From positions 870,001-934,000 of the forward strand of contig NC_064040.1 in assembly GCF_932526225.1 (NCBI RefSeq): 64,000 nt of DNA, in the 5' to 3' direction. The stretch is from Nematostella vectensis. Lineage: Eukaryota; Cnidaria; Anthozoa; Actiniaria; Edwardsiidae. Below, in pieces: positions 63,854 through 64,000 of the stretch; position 1 is the stretch's first letter, and the number at the start of each line of letters is the position of its first letter. The notes beneath the pieces were generated by a model. The model was not told the origin of the DNA, ran no database searches, and saw only the letters and a program-made list of their open reading frames with translations. The position numbers and the translations under genes were made by a program.

Positions 63854-64000
63854 GGATCCTGAACAAAGCATGAGCACATCAAAGATGCTGAGAGTACATA
63901 AAAATGTCCCTATACCTTCTTTTTATGTCATGACACACCAAGAACAGTATAATTAAGTATCGATATTTAAAAAAAAAATAAAGAAAAAAAAATAGGCTAT
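63854..64000. repeat. Truncated satellite unit at right window edge
   Basis: Runs from the last GGATCC through TGTCATGACA and the A-rich tract and stops at the end of the tRNA-like segment (GGCTAT). The array clearly continues. Confidence 0.95.

Larger units (their letters stand above)
1..64000. repeat. Satellite DNA array, ~545-bp unit, about 117 copies
   Basis: The entire window is a head-to-tail array with all units in the same orientation. The landmark GGATCC recurs at 172, 717, 1263, 1808, 2353, 2899, 3447, 3997, 4545, 5090 and onward to 63310 and 63854. Spacings are 542-553 bp except for seven of 609 bp. Units differ by scattered substitutions and by the length of the A-rich tract. No stretch of unique sequence, transposon gene or host gene interrupts the array, and neither edge of the array is reached. 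Long monomers with higher-order organisation are typical of eukaryotic centromeric, pericentromeric or subtelomeric satellites; the location and species here are inference. Each unit also carries AAGCTT and ATCGAT, so digestion at those sites would give a ladder. No family name is recognised. Confidence 0.98.

Noticed and set aside
1-64000. CRISPR array
   Set aside because: The unit is about 545 bp and no short unique spacers separate short repeats; the sequence between landmark motifs is itself repeated.
1-64000. rDNA intergenic spacer or telomere repeat array
   Set aside because: No rRNA sequence and no short telomeric repeats (TTAGG, TTAGGG or similar arrays) are seen anywhere in the window.

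Overview
The whole 64,000-base window is one uninterrupted tandem satellite array. There are no unique flanks, no protein-coding genes and no rRNA genes. The repeat unit is AT-rich and usually 542-553 bp; seven units are 609 bp. I located 117 successive copies of one landmark, the palindrome CAGGATCCTG, whose GGATCC core runs from 172 to 63854. Two copies are mutated to GTATCC, at 25517 and 41518. Both window ends cut through a unit, so the array is longer than the window. Non-coding tandem DNA on this scale, with a eukaryotic RNA polymerase III type motif in each unit, suggests nuclear heterochromatin of a eukaryote (centromeric, pericentromeric, subtelomeric, or sex or B chromosome). The species cannot be told from the sequence.

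Each unit, read left to right on the + strand, holds: (1) the CAGGATCCTG palindrome; (2) a second 10-bp palindrome, TGTCATGACA; (3) an A-rich tract of variable length, which is a T-rich tract on the minus strand; (4) a tRNA-like segment of about 72 nt on the minus strand, with the B-box GGTTCGATTCC and running straight into the T-rich tract; (5) a linker with a small GTAAT-GAAA-ATTAC hairpin; (6) a cluster of six degenerate copies of GTTACATTCGGGAA in mixed orientation; (7) a T-run, a second A-rich stretch, and a near-palindrome around GAGCGCTATGCTC. The tRNA-like segment is the only part resembling a known functional element. It could let each unit be transcribed by Pol III, or it may be the fossil head of a SINE or a tRNA pseudogene.

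The units form nested higher-order repeats. Blocks, with landmark positions in the entries: 1-1920 recurs at 4919-6838 (offset 4918); three-unit and two-unit repeats fill 6841-12840; a seven-unit 3.88-kb block is tandemly doubled at 13453-21211; about 7.8 kb at 8475-16245 recurs at 26177-33945 (offset 17,702 falling to 17,700); about 5 kb at 21212-26174 recurs at 37208-42175 (offset 15,997 rising to 16,001); a six-unit 3.26-kb block recurs at an offset of 3.80 kb (44352-47611 and 48155-51415). The last 4 kb contains the same rare unit types as 2-4 kb. Private mutations shared at these offsets show they are segmental copies rather than chance similarity.

The elements most worth following are the tRNA-like segment with adjacent T-run in each unit; a 13-copy subfamily in which the central CG of the B-box is exchanged to GC; the six-module inverted/direct repeat cluster; a 64-bp internal duplication carried by seven units; and three chimeric units that capture recombination junctions. 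All were read by eye. Identity percentages, species and transcription are not determined here.
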